Shown here: positions 33,788-41,247 of the stretch, in pieces | How the letters are laid out: each line of letters starts with the position of its first letter | Numbering within the stretch: position 1 is the first letter of the stretch | Source of the DNA: Hymenobacter jeollabukensis | GTDB taxonomy: Bacteria > Bacteroidota > Bacteroidia > Cytophagales > Hymenobacteraceae | Direction of reading: 5' to 3' | Assembly (NCBI RefSeq): GCF_005771675.1 | Contig: NZ_VAJM01000002.1 | Coordinates: forward strand, 496,001-560,000 | Length of the DNA stretch: 64,000 nt | Made by a program: the position numbers and the translations under genes | Notes under the pieces: model-generated | Database searches by the model: none | Seen by the model: the letters and a program-made list of their open reading frames with translations, nothing else | What the model was told of the DNA's origin: nothing

Positions 33788-34696
33788 ATGGCCGAGCCCG
33801 CCGTTTCCCATCCTGCTACCTCGCGCCTGGCCCACTGGGCGCAGGCGCTGCTCGATGCCGTGCTCTACAGCAACGGGCTGCTGGCCGGGGCGGCGGCGTT
33901 GCTGACGGTGTCGTCGGCGCACTACTGGCGGCGGCCCTTGCCTTGGGAGGTGCCGGCGCTGGTGCTGGCCGCCACGCTGTTCGTGTACAACCTCAACGGC
34001 GCCCGCCGCCACAACCAGCGCCTGCCGCCCAACGTGCCGCCGCGCCGCCGCTGGATCGTGCAGCACCGCGTGCTGCTGCTGACGCTGGTGCTGCTGTCGG
34101 CGCTGGCGCTGGCGGGGCTCTACCTGCTGAGCCCGTTCACCTTACCGCTGACGGGCTTTCTGGCTCACCTGGCACTGCTGTCGTTGGCGTATTCGTGGCC
34201 GGTGCTGCCGCCCAAGGAGCCCGGCGGCCGCCGCCGCGGCCTGCGCGACTGGCCCGGCCTGAAGACGTTTCTGATTGCCTACGTGTGGTCGAGCGTGACG
34301 GTGTGGCTGCCCGCGCTCTGCCTGGGCCTGCCGCTCAGCGCCGGGCCGGTGCTGCTGCTCTTTGCCCGCCGCTTCTGCTTTATCCTGGCCATTGCGCTGG
34401 TGTTCGATCTGCGCGACTACCAGCGCGACCGGCGCCACGGCCCGCTCACCCTGCCCGGGCTGCTGGGCTACCAGGGCGGCCGCTGGCTGGCGCTGGCCTG
34501 CACCCTGGCTTCGGTGGTACTGGGCCTGCCCACGCTCAGCCCGGCCGGCCAATTGGTACTCCTGCTGCCCGCTCTGCTCACCGCCCTGGTCGTCTGGTTC
34601 GCCAACGAAACGCGCTCCGATTATTACTTCGCCCTGCTCGCCGACGGCGTGCTGCTGGTGCAGGCCGCCGCGCTGATGCTGGCGGTTATGGTGTGA
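33788..34696 (+). CDS. UbiA-like polytopic membrane protein (possible prenyltransferase)
   Basis: About nine hydrophobic helices in 302 residues (LDAVLYSNGLLAGAAALLTV, LVLAATLFVYNLNGA, and so on). The motif DLRDYQRDRRHG matches the second Asp-rich motif of UbiA prenyltransferases, and KTFLIAYVWSSVTVWLPAL resembles their central helices. The first NxxxDxxxD motif is degenerate (YNLNGARRHN), so activity is uncertain. ATG 33788 is used. The TGA stop lies in the first unit of a GTGA microsatellite. Confidence 0.65.
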   Translation: MAEPAVSHPATSRLAHWAQALLDAVLYSNGLLAGAAALLTVSSAHYWRRPLPWEVPALVLAATLFVYNLNGARRHNQRLPPNVPPRRRWIVQHRVLLLTLVLLSALALAGLYLLSPFTLPLTGFLAHLALLSLAYSWPVLPPKEPGGRRRGLRDWPGLKTFLIAYVWSSVTVWLPALCLGLPLSAGPVLLLFARRFCFILAIALVFDLRDYQRDRRHGPLTLPGLLGYQGGRWLALACTLASVVLGLPTLSPAGQLVLLLPALLTALVVWFANETRSDYYFALLADGVLLVQAAALMLAVMV

Positions 34697-34755
34697 GTGA
34701 GTGAGTGAGTGAGTGAGTGAGTGAGTGAGTGAGTGAGTGAGTGAGTGAGTGAGTG
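34693..34755. repeat. Tetranucleotide microsatellite (GTGA)n, about 15.75 units
   Basis: A perfect tract of GTGA repeats from 34693 to 34755. Its first unit contains the stop codon of the UbiA-like gene, so length changes would not shift that frame. No promoter role can be read directly. Confidence 0.95.
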
Positions 34756-34763
34756 GAAAAGCA

Positions 34764-34960
34764 CGTCATCCTGGGGCGTAGCCGAAGGACCTTCCTCGAA
34801 CCCCGCACCGCCGCTACCTACGAAGTGCAGATGCTTTTTTTGATAACCGAAGTAACGGCGAAGCGCGGCCCCGTAGCCCGAACGATAGGCCGTTAGCGGC
34901 TGCGCTTTTCCGTTGGTACAAGGTACGAGGAGAGTCCTTCGGCTACGCCTCAGGATGACG
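34764..34960. repeat. 27-bp inverted repeats with long spacer
   Basis: The left copy (34764-34790) and right copy (34934-34960) are inverted 27-mers with one mismatch, of the type CGTCATCCTGAGGCGTAGCC. About 143 nt separate them. A similar motif makes the 29-bp repeat at 41087. The spacer has no gene I can support. Confidence 0.8.
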
Positions 34961-34987
34961 TCTCTTCTTCATCTGGTTCTCCATACA

Positions 34988-36505
34988 TCAGAAGTCCGCC
35001 TCCGTTGTCAGCTCCTGCAGAGCTTGGCCGATGTAGCGGGGCAGGTCGCCGGCAATGAGGCCGGCCTGGCCGGTGTGGGCGGCGGCCAGGTCGGCGCCGC
35101 GGCCGTGGGCGTAGACGGCCAGCAGGGCGGCATCGAGCGGGGCGAGGCGCTTGTCGGCGCGCAGGGCCAGGCAGAGGCCGGTGAGCACGTCGCCGCTGCC
35201 GCCGGTGGCCAGGCCGGGGTTGCCGGTGGTATTGAAGTAGAGCTGCCCGTCGGGGGCGGCTAGGCAGGAGTAGGCGCCCTTCAGCACCACGTAGCAGCGG
35301 TACTGGCGGGCGAAGTCGCGCAGCAGCTGCAGGCGGTGGTAGTCGTCGCGGGCGGGCTCGGTCAGGCGCTCAAACTCCTTGGGGTGGGGCGTGAGCAGGG
35401 TATCGGGCGGCAGCAGGTCGAGCAGGGCGCGGTTGGCGCCGAGCAGGTTCAGCGCGTCGGCATCGAGCACCAGCGGCACGCGGGCGGTGCCGAGCAGGTC
35501 TTCCAGCGCGGCGCGGGTGTCGTCGTCCTGCCCGATGCCGGGGCCCATACCCACGGCATTGTAGGGCGCCAGCTCGGGCAGCTCGCTCAGGTGGTTTTTC
35601 TCGGGGTCGACCAGGCACATGGCCTCGGGCACGGCGGTCTGCAGCACCGCATAGCCCACGGCGGGCACCTGCACCGTGAGCAGACCCACGCCCCCGCGCA
35701 GGCAGCTGCGGGCGGCCAGCACAGCCGCGCCCAGCTTGCCCTTGCTGCCGGCCAGCAGCAGCGCGTGCCCGAAGGTGCCCTTGTGGGCAAACGTCGGCCG
35801 CGCCGGCAGCCGACCCGCCAGCAGCGCGGCGTCCACCAGGTGCAGGTCGGCGTCGACTTCGGCCAGAAACTGCGGGCTCAATCCTATGGGCAGCGCCTGC
35901 CAGCGGCCCACGTAGCGGGCGTTCTGAGGCAGCAGCAAGGCCAGCTTGGGCAGCTCAAACGTGATGGTGTGCCGGGCCTCCACCACCGGGCTGTCCGGGG
36001 GCTGGGGCGCGTCGGCGAAGAGGCCGGAGGGCAGGTCGATGCTCACCACGCGGGCCCGGGCGGCGTTCAGGTGCTGCACCAAAGCCGCGGCGGCGCCCTC
36101 CAGCGGCCGGCTCAGCCCGGTGCCGAACAGCGCGTCGATAATCACCGTGCCGGGCTCGATGGGCGGCAGCTTCTGCGGCTGCCAGTCGGCCACGGGTACC
36201 TCGGCGGGCAGGCGCTGGCGGTTGTGCTCAAAGTCGGCGGAGTGCTTGTCGGCCGGCAGCAGGCCCACTTGCACGCGGTAGCCGCGCTGGTGCAGCAGGC
36301 GGGCGGCCACCAGCCCGTCGCCGCCGTTGTTGCCGGGGCCGCAGAGCACCAGGATTTCCCCGGCATCGGCGGGAGCAAGGCGGGCCGTGAGCCAGTCGGT
36401 GAAGGCAGTGGCGGCGCGCTCCATCAGCGCCACCGAACGGATGCCTTCGTCTTTGAGGGTGGCGGCGTCGGCCTGGCGGGTCTGGGCGGCGGTGAGGAGC
36501 TTCAT
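34988..36505 (-). CDS. nnr: Bifunctional NAD(P)H-hydrate epimerase/dehydratase
   Basis: This repairs damaged NAD(P)H hydrates. The N-terminal YjeF epimerase domain shows LLTAAQTRQADAATLKDEGI, VLCGPGNNGGDGLVAARLL and IIDALFGTGLSRPLEG. The C-terminal ADP-dependent dehydratase domain shows GLLTVQVPA, VGMGPGIGQDDDTRAAL, LVLDADALNLLG, TPHPKEFERL and TGNPGLATGGSGDVLTGL, the ribokinase-like anion hole. At 505 residues it is full length. Start ATG 36505 (MKLLTAAQTRQ) is preferred over codons that run upstream through the repeat. It is divergent from a lipoprotein gene. Confidence 0.95.
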   Translation of the reverse strand: MKLLTAAQTRQADAATLKDEGIRSVALMERAATAFTDWLTARLAPADAGEILVLCGPGNNGGDGLVAARLLHQRGYRVQVGLLPADKHSADFEHNRQRLPAEVPVADWQPQKLPPIEPGTVIIDALFGTGLSRPLEGAAAALVQHLNAARARVVSIDLPSGLFADAPQPPDSPVVEARHTITFELPKLALLLPQNARYVGRWQALPIGLSPQFLAEVDADLHLVDAALLAGRLPARPTFAHKGTFGHALLLAGSKGKLGAAVLAARSCLRGGVGLLTVQVPAVGYAVLQTAVPEAMCLVDPEKNHLSELPELAPYNAVGMGPGIGQDDDTRAALEDLLGTARVPLVLDADALNLLGANRALLDLLPPDTLLTPHPKEFERLTEPARDDYHRLQLLRDFARQYRCYVVLKGAYSCLAAPDGQLYFNTTGNPGLATGGSGDVLTGLCLALRADKRLAPLDAALLAVYAHGRGADLAAAHTGQAGLIAGDLPRYIGQALQELTTEADF

Positions 36506-36510
36506 GGAGC

Positions 36511-36557
36511 GCGGATTTAGACGAGTGTTCCGAATTACACGGATTTTGGGGACGATT
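36511..36557 (+). repeat. 47-bp dispersed repeat, copy 2
   Basis: Same length as the copy at 11314-11360 and about 75-80% identical by eye, starting GCGGATTTAGACG and ending GGGGACGATT. It lies 6 nt upstream of the nnr start codon. Confidence 0.7.
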
Positions 36558-36673
36558 GATGTCCGGCGGAGCCGAAGGCAGTCGGCCAACGTCCGGCGGC
36601 AGCTGCCACCGGGGGTGGCGTGGCTTGGCATCGGTGCATCCTGCAAGGAGCGCAAAGCGTACGTTTGCCCCGT

Positions 36674-37495
36674 ATGCTACGAACAATCCGCGTTTCGATA
36701 GTGCTGCTGGGCGTGTTGGCCGCCTGCCAGTCGGACCCCAAAACCAGCCGGCTCCCGGCCGCCACGGGCCCGGCCGCTCCAGCCACTGGTACCGACCGGG
36801 CTGCGCCCGCAGCCTGGACCGGCGCCGTCGACTCGCTGGCGGCCGGGCAGCTGCCGCCGCTGGAAAAGCTGCCCGGCAAGCTGCTGGAGGCCCGGCGCTG
36901 GACCGATGTGGCCGGCGAAAACCTGCTGGTGGTATACCGCACCGCGCCGGCCGCCGAGCGCACCACTAAGTACACCGACGAGGAAAGCTACGTGGAGCTG
37001 TTCGTCCGCCAGTACGTGCGTGCGCCCGGGGGGCCATACCGGGAGCTGTGGCGGCTGCAGGACGCGGTGCGCAACTGCCCCTTCGACATGGGCCTGGGGC
37101 TGCTGCCCGGCTCCACCCGCGTCACCGACCTCGACCGGGACGGCACCACCGAAACCACGCTCGTCTACAAGCTTACCTGCCGCAGCGACGTGAGCCCATC
37201 CCAGATGAAGCTCATCATGCACGAGGGCAAGGCCAAATACGCCCTGCGCGGCTTTATGGTGGTGCCCGATTCCCTGCCGGCAGCTCAGCTGGTACCAGCC
37301 AATGCCTGTTGCATGGATACGATCAGCCAGGCACAGTTCGATGCTCCCAACGGCTACCAGCTGCAGGCTGGCCGCTACTACAATGAAAAGGATTTTCGCA
37401 AGGCGCCCCGGGCATTTCTTGGTTTTGCCCGGGGCCAATGGCGCCGTTGGGTACCTCGCGACCTGGAGCCTGGCACCGACGACGGGGACGAGTAA
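36674..37495 (+). CDS. Lipoprotein of unknown function
   Basis: The signal peptide MLRTIRVSIVLLGVLAAC has a lipobox with Cys18. A low-complexity Pro/Ala linker follows. The folded part has motifs such as ESYVELFVRQYV, LWRLQDAVRNCPFDMGLG, TDLDRDGTTETTLVYKLTC and MKLIMHEGKAKYALRGF, with several cysteines. Similar strings appear in a Bacteroidota surface protein family sometimes linked to polysaccharide; I am not certain of it. A TACGTTTG box at 36660-36667 is only 6 nt from the ATG, so translation may be leaderless, or the true start lies downstream. Confidence 0.75.
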   Translation: MLRTIRVSIVLLGVLAACQSDPKTSRLPAATGPAAPATGTDRAAPAAWTGAVDSLAAGQLPPLEKLPGKLLEARRWTDVAGENLLVVYRTAPAAERTTKYTDEESYVELFVRQYVRAPGGPYRELWRLQDAVRNCPFDMGLGLLPGSTRVTDLDRDGTTETTLVYKLTCRSDVSPSQMKLIMHEGKAKYALRGFMVVPDSLPAAQLVPANACCMDTISQAQFDAPNGYQLQAGRYYNEKDFRKAPRAFLGFARGQWRRWVPRDLEPGTDDGDE

Positions 37496-37574
37496 GGCCG
37501 CTGCCTAAACCGCCGGCCCCCCGAAACCGTTGCTAACTATTCTGTCTTCAACTCTGAACCAAACCAACTCCGAT

Positions 37575-38039
37575 ATGCTCACCTGGGCCGACGTCATCCG
37601 CGAAGCCAACAACGGCACCCCCGCCCCCGACCACCGCGTCGAGAAAACCGATGCTGAGTGGCGCCAGCAGCTCACCGACGAGCAATACTACGTGACCCGC
37701 CAGCACGGCACCGAGCGCCCCGGCACCGGCGAGTACTGCGAAGCCCACGACCCGGGCCTCTACGCCTGCGTGTGCTGCGGCACGCCCGCCTACGACTCGC
37801 GCACCAAGTTTGAATCGGGCACGGGCTGGCCGAGCTTCACCGAGCCGGTGAAGGACAACGTGGTGAAGTACAAGAAGGACAGCAGCTTCGGCATGGTGCG
37901 CGTGGAAGTGCTTTGCAACGTATGCGACGCCCACCAGGGCCACGTCTTCCCCGACGGCCCGCGCCCCTCCGGCCTGCGCTTCTGCATCAATTCGGCCTCG
38001 CTGAAGCTGGTGGCCGAAGACGCGAAAGTGCAGCGCTAA
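37575..38039 (+). CDS. msrB: Peptide-methionine (R)-S-oxide reductase
   Basis: MsrB reduces methionine-R-sulfoxide in proteins. The protein is 154 residues with two Zn-binding CxxC pairs (ACVCCGTPAYDS and LCNVCDAHQGHVFPDG), the catalytic cysteine in LRFCINSASL, and the substrate pocket motif SGTGWPSFTEPV. The ATG at 37575 is chosen. No signal peptide is present, so it is cytoplasmic. MsrA is not in the window. A terminator follows. Confidence 0.95.
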   Translation: MLTWADVIREANNGTPAPDHRVEKTDAEWRQQLTDEQYYVTRQHGTERPGTGEYCEAHDPGLYACVCCGTPAYDSRTKFESGTGWPSFTEPVKDNVVKYKKDSSFGMVRVEVLCNVCDAHQGHVFPDGPRPSGLRFCINSASLKLVAEDAKVQR

Positions 38040-38063
38040 GCATCCAAGGCACGCTGGCATGCT

Positions 38064-38107
38064 GCCGCCGCGGCTCGTTTCCGAACGGCCCGCGGCGGCT
38101 TTTTTAT
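38064..38107 (+). terminator. Terminator after msrB
   Basis: A 10-bp GC-rich stem (38064-38073 with 38090-38099) around a 16-nt loop, followed by a T-run. The convergent GNAT gene ends at 38143. Confidence 0.82.
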
Positions 38108-38142
38108 GTTTATTGGCCGAGACTTCGTCCCCATCAGTGGTT

Positions 38143-38583
38143 TTACTGGGGCGGGCGGTACGGGTCGAGCTTGGCGTTTTCCATGAAGCGCGGCGGGTTG
38201 GCCAGTGGCGCGAAGCCGAACTGCGCGTAGAGCGAGTGCGCGTCGCGGGTGGCGAGCATCCAACGGCGCAGGCCCTGCAGCTCAGGGTAGTCGCTGATGA
38301 ACTGCATCAGCTGCTTGCCCAGGCCCTGGCCCCGGAATTCTTCCAGCACGAACACGTCGCAGAGGTAGGCGAAGGTGGCCCGGTCGGAGATGACGCGGGC
38401 GAAGCCGGCCTGCCGGCCATCGGGGGCGTAGAGGCCGAAGCACAGCGAGTTCCGGATGCTGCGCTCCACCAGCTCGCGGCCGATGCCGGGCGCCCAGTAC
38501 GAGTGGTTGCTCAGGAAGTCGTGGATCAGGGCCACGTCGAGGCGGGCCGGGTCGGTGCTGAGGGTGAACTGCTCGGGAGACAT
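38143..38583 (-). CDS. GNAT family N-acetyltransferase
   Basis: The 146-residue protein has the acetyl-CoA binding motif A in VFVLEEFRGQGLGKQLMQFI (R/Q-x-x-G-x-G/A pattern), preceded by beta strands (FGLYAPDGRQAGFARVISD) and ended by RDAHSLYAQFGFAPLANPPR. ATG 38583 (MSPEQFTLSTDPARLDVALI) is the likely start; an ATG at 38616 would add 11 residues. The substrate is unknown. It is convergent with msrB. Confidence 0.85.
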   Translation of the reverse strand: MSPEQFTLSTDPARLDVALIHDFLSNHSYWAPGIGRELVERSIRNSLCFGLYAPDGRQAGFARVISDRATFAYLCDVFVLEEFRGQGLGKQLMQFISDYPELQGLRRWMLATRDAHSLYAQFGFAPLANPPRFMENAKLDPYRPPQ

Positions 38584-38692
38584 GATGGACGAAACGGTCG
38601 GGCAAAGTACTGTCATTAATCGGATGGCAAACGGGCAGATTGGGAAGCGTTATATTTGAAAACCCCATTTTTCATTCTCCCACCTCACTTTC

Positions 38693-39922
38693 ATGAAGGC
38701 ACTGCTACTCCCGGCGCTGCTCCTTGGTACCCTGGCCGGTTCGGCCCTGGCCCAAACCCCAACTGCTCAACGGCACATCGCGCGCCCGCCCGCCGCGGCT
38801 CCGGCCGCGCAGCGACTTACCAGCAACCCCAACTTCCGGCTCACTACCGTTCTGAAGCAGCAGTACCGCGGCGGGGCCTGGCTGGACACGCTGCGCTTCA
38901 CCAACTCCAGCTTCAACGCGGCGGGCCTGCCCATGCGCCAGCTGCGCGAAAACGCGCCCACCCGCGGCGCGGCACTGCGGCCGCTGCGGCAGCAAAACTA
39001 CCGCTACAACGCCTCCAGCAAGCTGCTGTCGGATACGACCTACGTGTACACCAGTGGGGTGCTGAACACTACCCCGACGCTGACCGTCAACTACGCCTAC
39101 GACTTGCAGGGACGCTTGCAGCAGGAAATTACGGCCCTGCGCGTGAGCGGTACGTGGCGGCCGTACGGGCGCACCACCTACTTCTACAACACCCAGGGCC
39201 AGAACACGCGCATTCTGGACGAGTCCTACTTCGGCTCGGCGTGGCTGGCCGACGACCAGGAAGTGTTCATCTACGACACGCAGGGCCGGGTGGCAATGGC
39301 CGATTTTGAGCTGGCCGACGCCGCGGGTACCTCGTTCACCCCATTCATTCGCGACGTCTTCACCTACAACGCGGTGGGCCAACGGACCACCGACGTGCAG
39401 CAGCAGTACGTGAACGGCGCCTTCGTCAATACCTACCGCACCACCAGCAGCTACAACGCTACCGGGCTGACCACCGGCTACGTGCTGGAGAAGGCGGCCA
39501 GTGCCACCACCTGGCAGCCGTTTATGCAGGGCATCAGCACCTACGACGCCGATGACAACCTCACCCAGGAGCTTAGCCTGCTGTACCGCAACGGCGCCTA
39601 CGTCAACGACGAGCGGTATCTGTACACTTACCAACGGGTATTGGCCGTGGCCGCCCCGCAGCGTCTCGACGCCGGCCTGAGCGTGTACCCCAATCCCAGC
39701 ACCGGCTCCGCGCAGGTAAGCTACCAGCTGCCGCAGGCCGCCGTGGCTTCGGTGGAGGTGCTCGACGTGCTGGGCCGGGTGGTGGCCACGCCGCTGCCGG
39801 GCCAGCCGCAGGGTATTGGCGCGCAGCGGCTCACGCTGCGCCAGCCCCTGCCGGCGGGCGTGTACACCGTGCGCCTCTCGGCCGCCGGCCGCAGCCAGAC
39901 GCAACGGCTGCTGGTGCGCTAA
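38693..39922 (+). CDS. Secreted protein with RHS/YD-like repeats and T9SS sorting domain
   Basis: The signal peptide MKALLLPALLLGTLAGSALA is followed by a string of short beta-repeats (YNASSKLLSDTTYVY, YDLQGRLQQEI, YNTQGQNTRILDESYFGSAW, YNAVGQRTTDVQQQY, YDADDNLTQELSLLY) typical of YD/RHS-like extracellular proteins. The C-terminal domain (LSVYPNPSTGSAQVSYQLPQ ... LPAGVYTVRLSA, QTQRLLVR) is a type A T9SS tail. It should be exported by the PorKLMN machine of this window. No catalytic motif is seen. A TATATTTG box at 38651 is a probable -7 element. Confidence 0.88.
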   Translation: MKALLLPALLLGTLAGSALAQTPTAQRHIARPPAAAPAAQRLTSNPNFRLTTVLKQQYRGGAWLDTLRFTNSSFNAAGLPMRQLRENAPTRGAALRPLRQQNYRYNASSKLLSDTTYVYTSGVLNTTPTLTVNYAYDLQGRLQQEITALRVSGTWRPYGRTTYFYNTQGQNTRILDESYFGSAWLADDQEVFIYDTQGRVAMADFELADAAGTSFTPFIRDVFTYNAVGQRTTDVQQQYVNGAFVNTYRTTSSYNATGLTTGYVLEKAASATTWQPFMQGISTYDADDNLTQELSLLYRNGAYVNDERYLYTYQRVLAVAAPQRLDAGLSVYPNPSTGSAQVSYQLPQAAVASVEVLDVLGRVVATPLPGQPQGIGAQRLTLRQPLPAGVYTVRLSAAGRSQTQRLLVR

Positions 39923-40126
39923 ACCCGGGCGCATCCAGGTTTTCCGACCGCCGGATCTGCTTGCCAGGTCCGGCGGTTGTGCTTATAGCTCCGGCGGGCG
40001 GCGGTGGCGGCGCGGAATTAGCGAAATTCGCGGCCCCGCACGGCACCCGCACCGGCCAGTCTACGTTTGAAGCTGCTGGGAAGCGCCGCGCTTTCCGTTC
40101 CATTTCCCCGTTTTTCCACCCCCGCC

Positions 40127-41032
40127 ATGTCTTTGTTATTCACCGATTTTGCCTCCTGGCAGCAGCACTGCGCCAGCACCGGCGAGGCCCTCTGGCAGCC
40201 CGTGCTGACCTACGAAATGGAGCAGAAAGGCCGCTCCGAACAGGACATCTGGGACGGCCTGCAGCGCGCCTACGACGTGATGCGCGACGCCGTGCAGACC
40301 GGCCTGCGCGAAGACATGACCTCGCGCTCAGGCATGATCCGGAACGGCGCCAAGAAAGTGGCCGCCTCGCCCGTCACCGTCCTCTCGCCCGAGTTCAAGA
40401 TGCTCATCACCCGCGCCCTCGGGGCCAAGGAAGTCAACTCCTGCATGGGCCGGGTTGTGGCCGCGCCCACGGCCGGCGCCTCGGGCATCCTGCCCGGCAT
40501 CCTCACCACCCTGCAGGAGCTGCACAAGCTTGAGGACCGCCGCATCCTCGAAGGCCTGCTGATTGCGGCCGGGGTGGCCCTGATCATCGAGCAGAACGCT
40601 TCCCTGGCCGGCGCCGTGGGCGGCTGCCAGGCCGAAACCGGCTCGGCTGCCGCCATGGGTGCCGCCGCCATTGTGTACTGCCTCGGCGGCTCGGTAGAAG
40701 AAACCTTCGCCGGCGTGGCCATTACCATTCAGTGCATGCTCGGGCTGGTGTGCGACCCGGTGGCCGGCCTGGTGGAAGTGCCCTGCGTGGTGCGCAACGC
40801 CTCGGCCTCGGCCATTGCCTTCTCGTCGGCCCAGATTGCCATTGCCGGCGTCGACCCGGTCATCCCCGTCGACCAGTGCGTGGCGGCCCTGGGCGAAGTG
40901 GGGGAGAGTATGGAAACGCGCTACAAGGAAACCGCCCTGGGCGGGCTGGCCAACACGCCCCGCGCCCGGCAAATCGAGCAAAAAGTGCTGGTGCAGGACA
41001 TCCAGATCCTGCCCGACCAGCCGGAAGCGTAA
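40127..41032 (+). CDS. sdaAA: L-serine ammonia-lyase, Fe-S type, alpha subunit
   Basis: The enzyme makes pyruvate and ammonia from L-serine and uses a [4Fe-4S] cluster. The alpha domain shows SRSGMIRNGAKKVA, NSCMGRVVAAPTAGASGILP, GAVGGCQAETGSAAAMGAA and GLVCDPVAGLVEVPC, which supply the cysteine ligands. The beta domain is not fused to it and is not next to it, so sdaAB is elsewhere. At 301 residues the size fits. ATG 40127 is used; a TACGTTTG box at 40062 is a possible -7 element. Confidence 0.92.
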   Translation: MSLLFTDFASWQQHCASTGEALWQPVLTYEMEQKGRSEQDIWDGLQRAYDVMRDAVQTGLREDMTSRSGMIRNGAKKVAASPVTVLSPEFKMLITRALGAKEVNSCMGRVVAAPTAGASGILPGILTTLQELHKLEDRRILEGLLIAAGVALIIEQNASLAGAVGGCQAETGSAAAMGAAAIVYCLGGSVEETFAGVAITIQCMLGLVCDPVAGLVEVPCVVRNASASAIAFSSAQIAIAGVDPVIPVDQCVAALGEVGESMETRYKETALGGLANTPRARQIEQKVLVQDIQILPDQPEA

Positions 41033-41086
41033 GATGGTCGCATAACCAGATGACTGGGTCTGGAAGCCTGATTTTGGCTTGCCGAA

Positions 41087-41167
41087 CGTCATGCTGAGCT
41101 TGTCGAAGCATCTCTGCTGCTTCGTTGCGTCGTTCGGTAGAGATGCTTCGACAAGCTCAGCATGACG
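41087..41167. repeat. Perfect 29-bp inverted repeat
   Basis: The left arm (41087-41115) and right arm (41139-41167) are perfectly complementary over 29 nt, with a 23-nt loop, and start CGTCATGCTGAGCTTG. This kind of motif is known to me as a common interspersed repeat in Hymenobacter-like genomes. It lies between sdaAA and the terminator. Confidence 0.9.
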
Positions 41168-41192
41168 GACTTTTACCAACGCAACCGACGCA

Positions 41193-41227
41193 AAAAAGCC
41201 CCGAATCAAATTGATTCGGGGCTTTTT
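41193..41227. terminator. Bidirectional terminator between sdaAA and the giant gene
   Basis: A 16-bp stem (41193-41208 with 41212-41227) AAAAAGCCCCGAATCA and an AAT loop give A and T runs on the two sides, so it can serve both convergent genes. Confidence 0.92.
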
Positions 41228-41247
41228 AATGCGCAGCTCAAAAGAGG

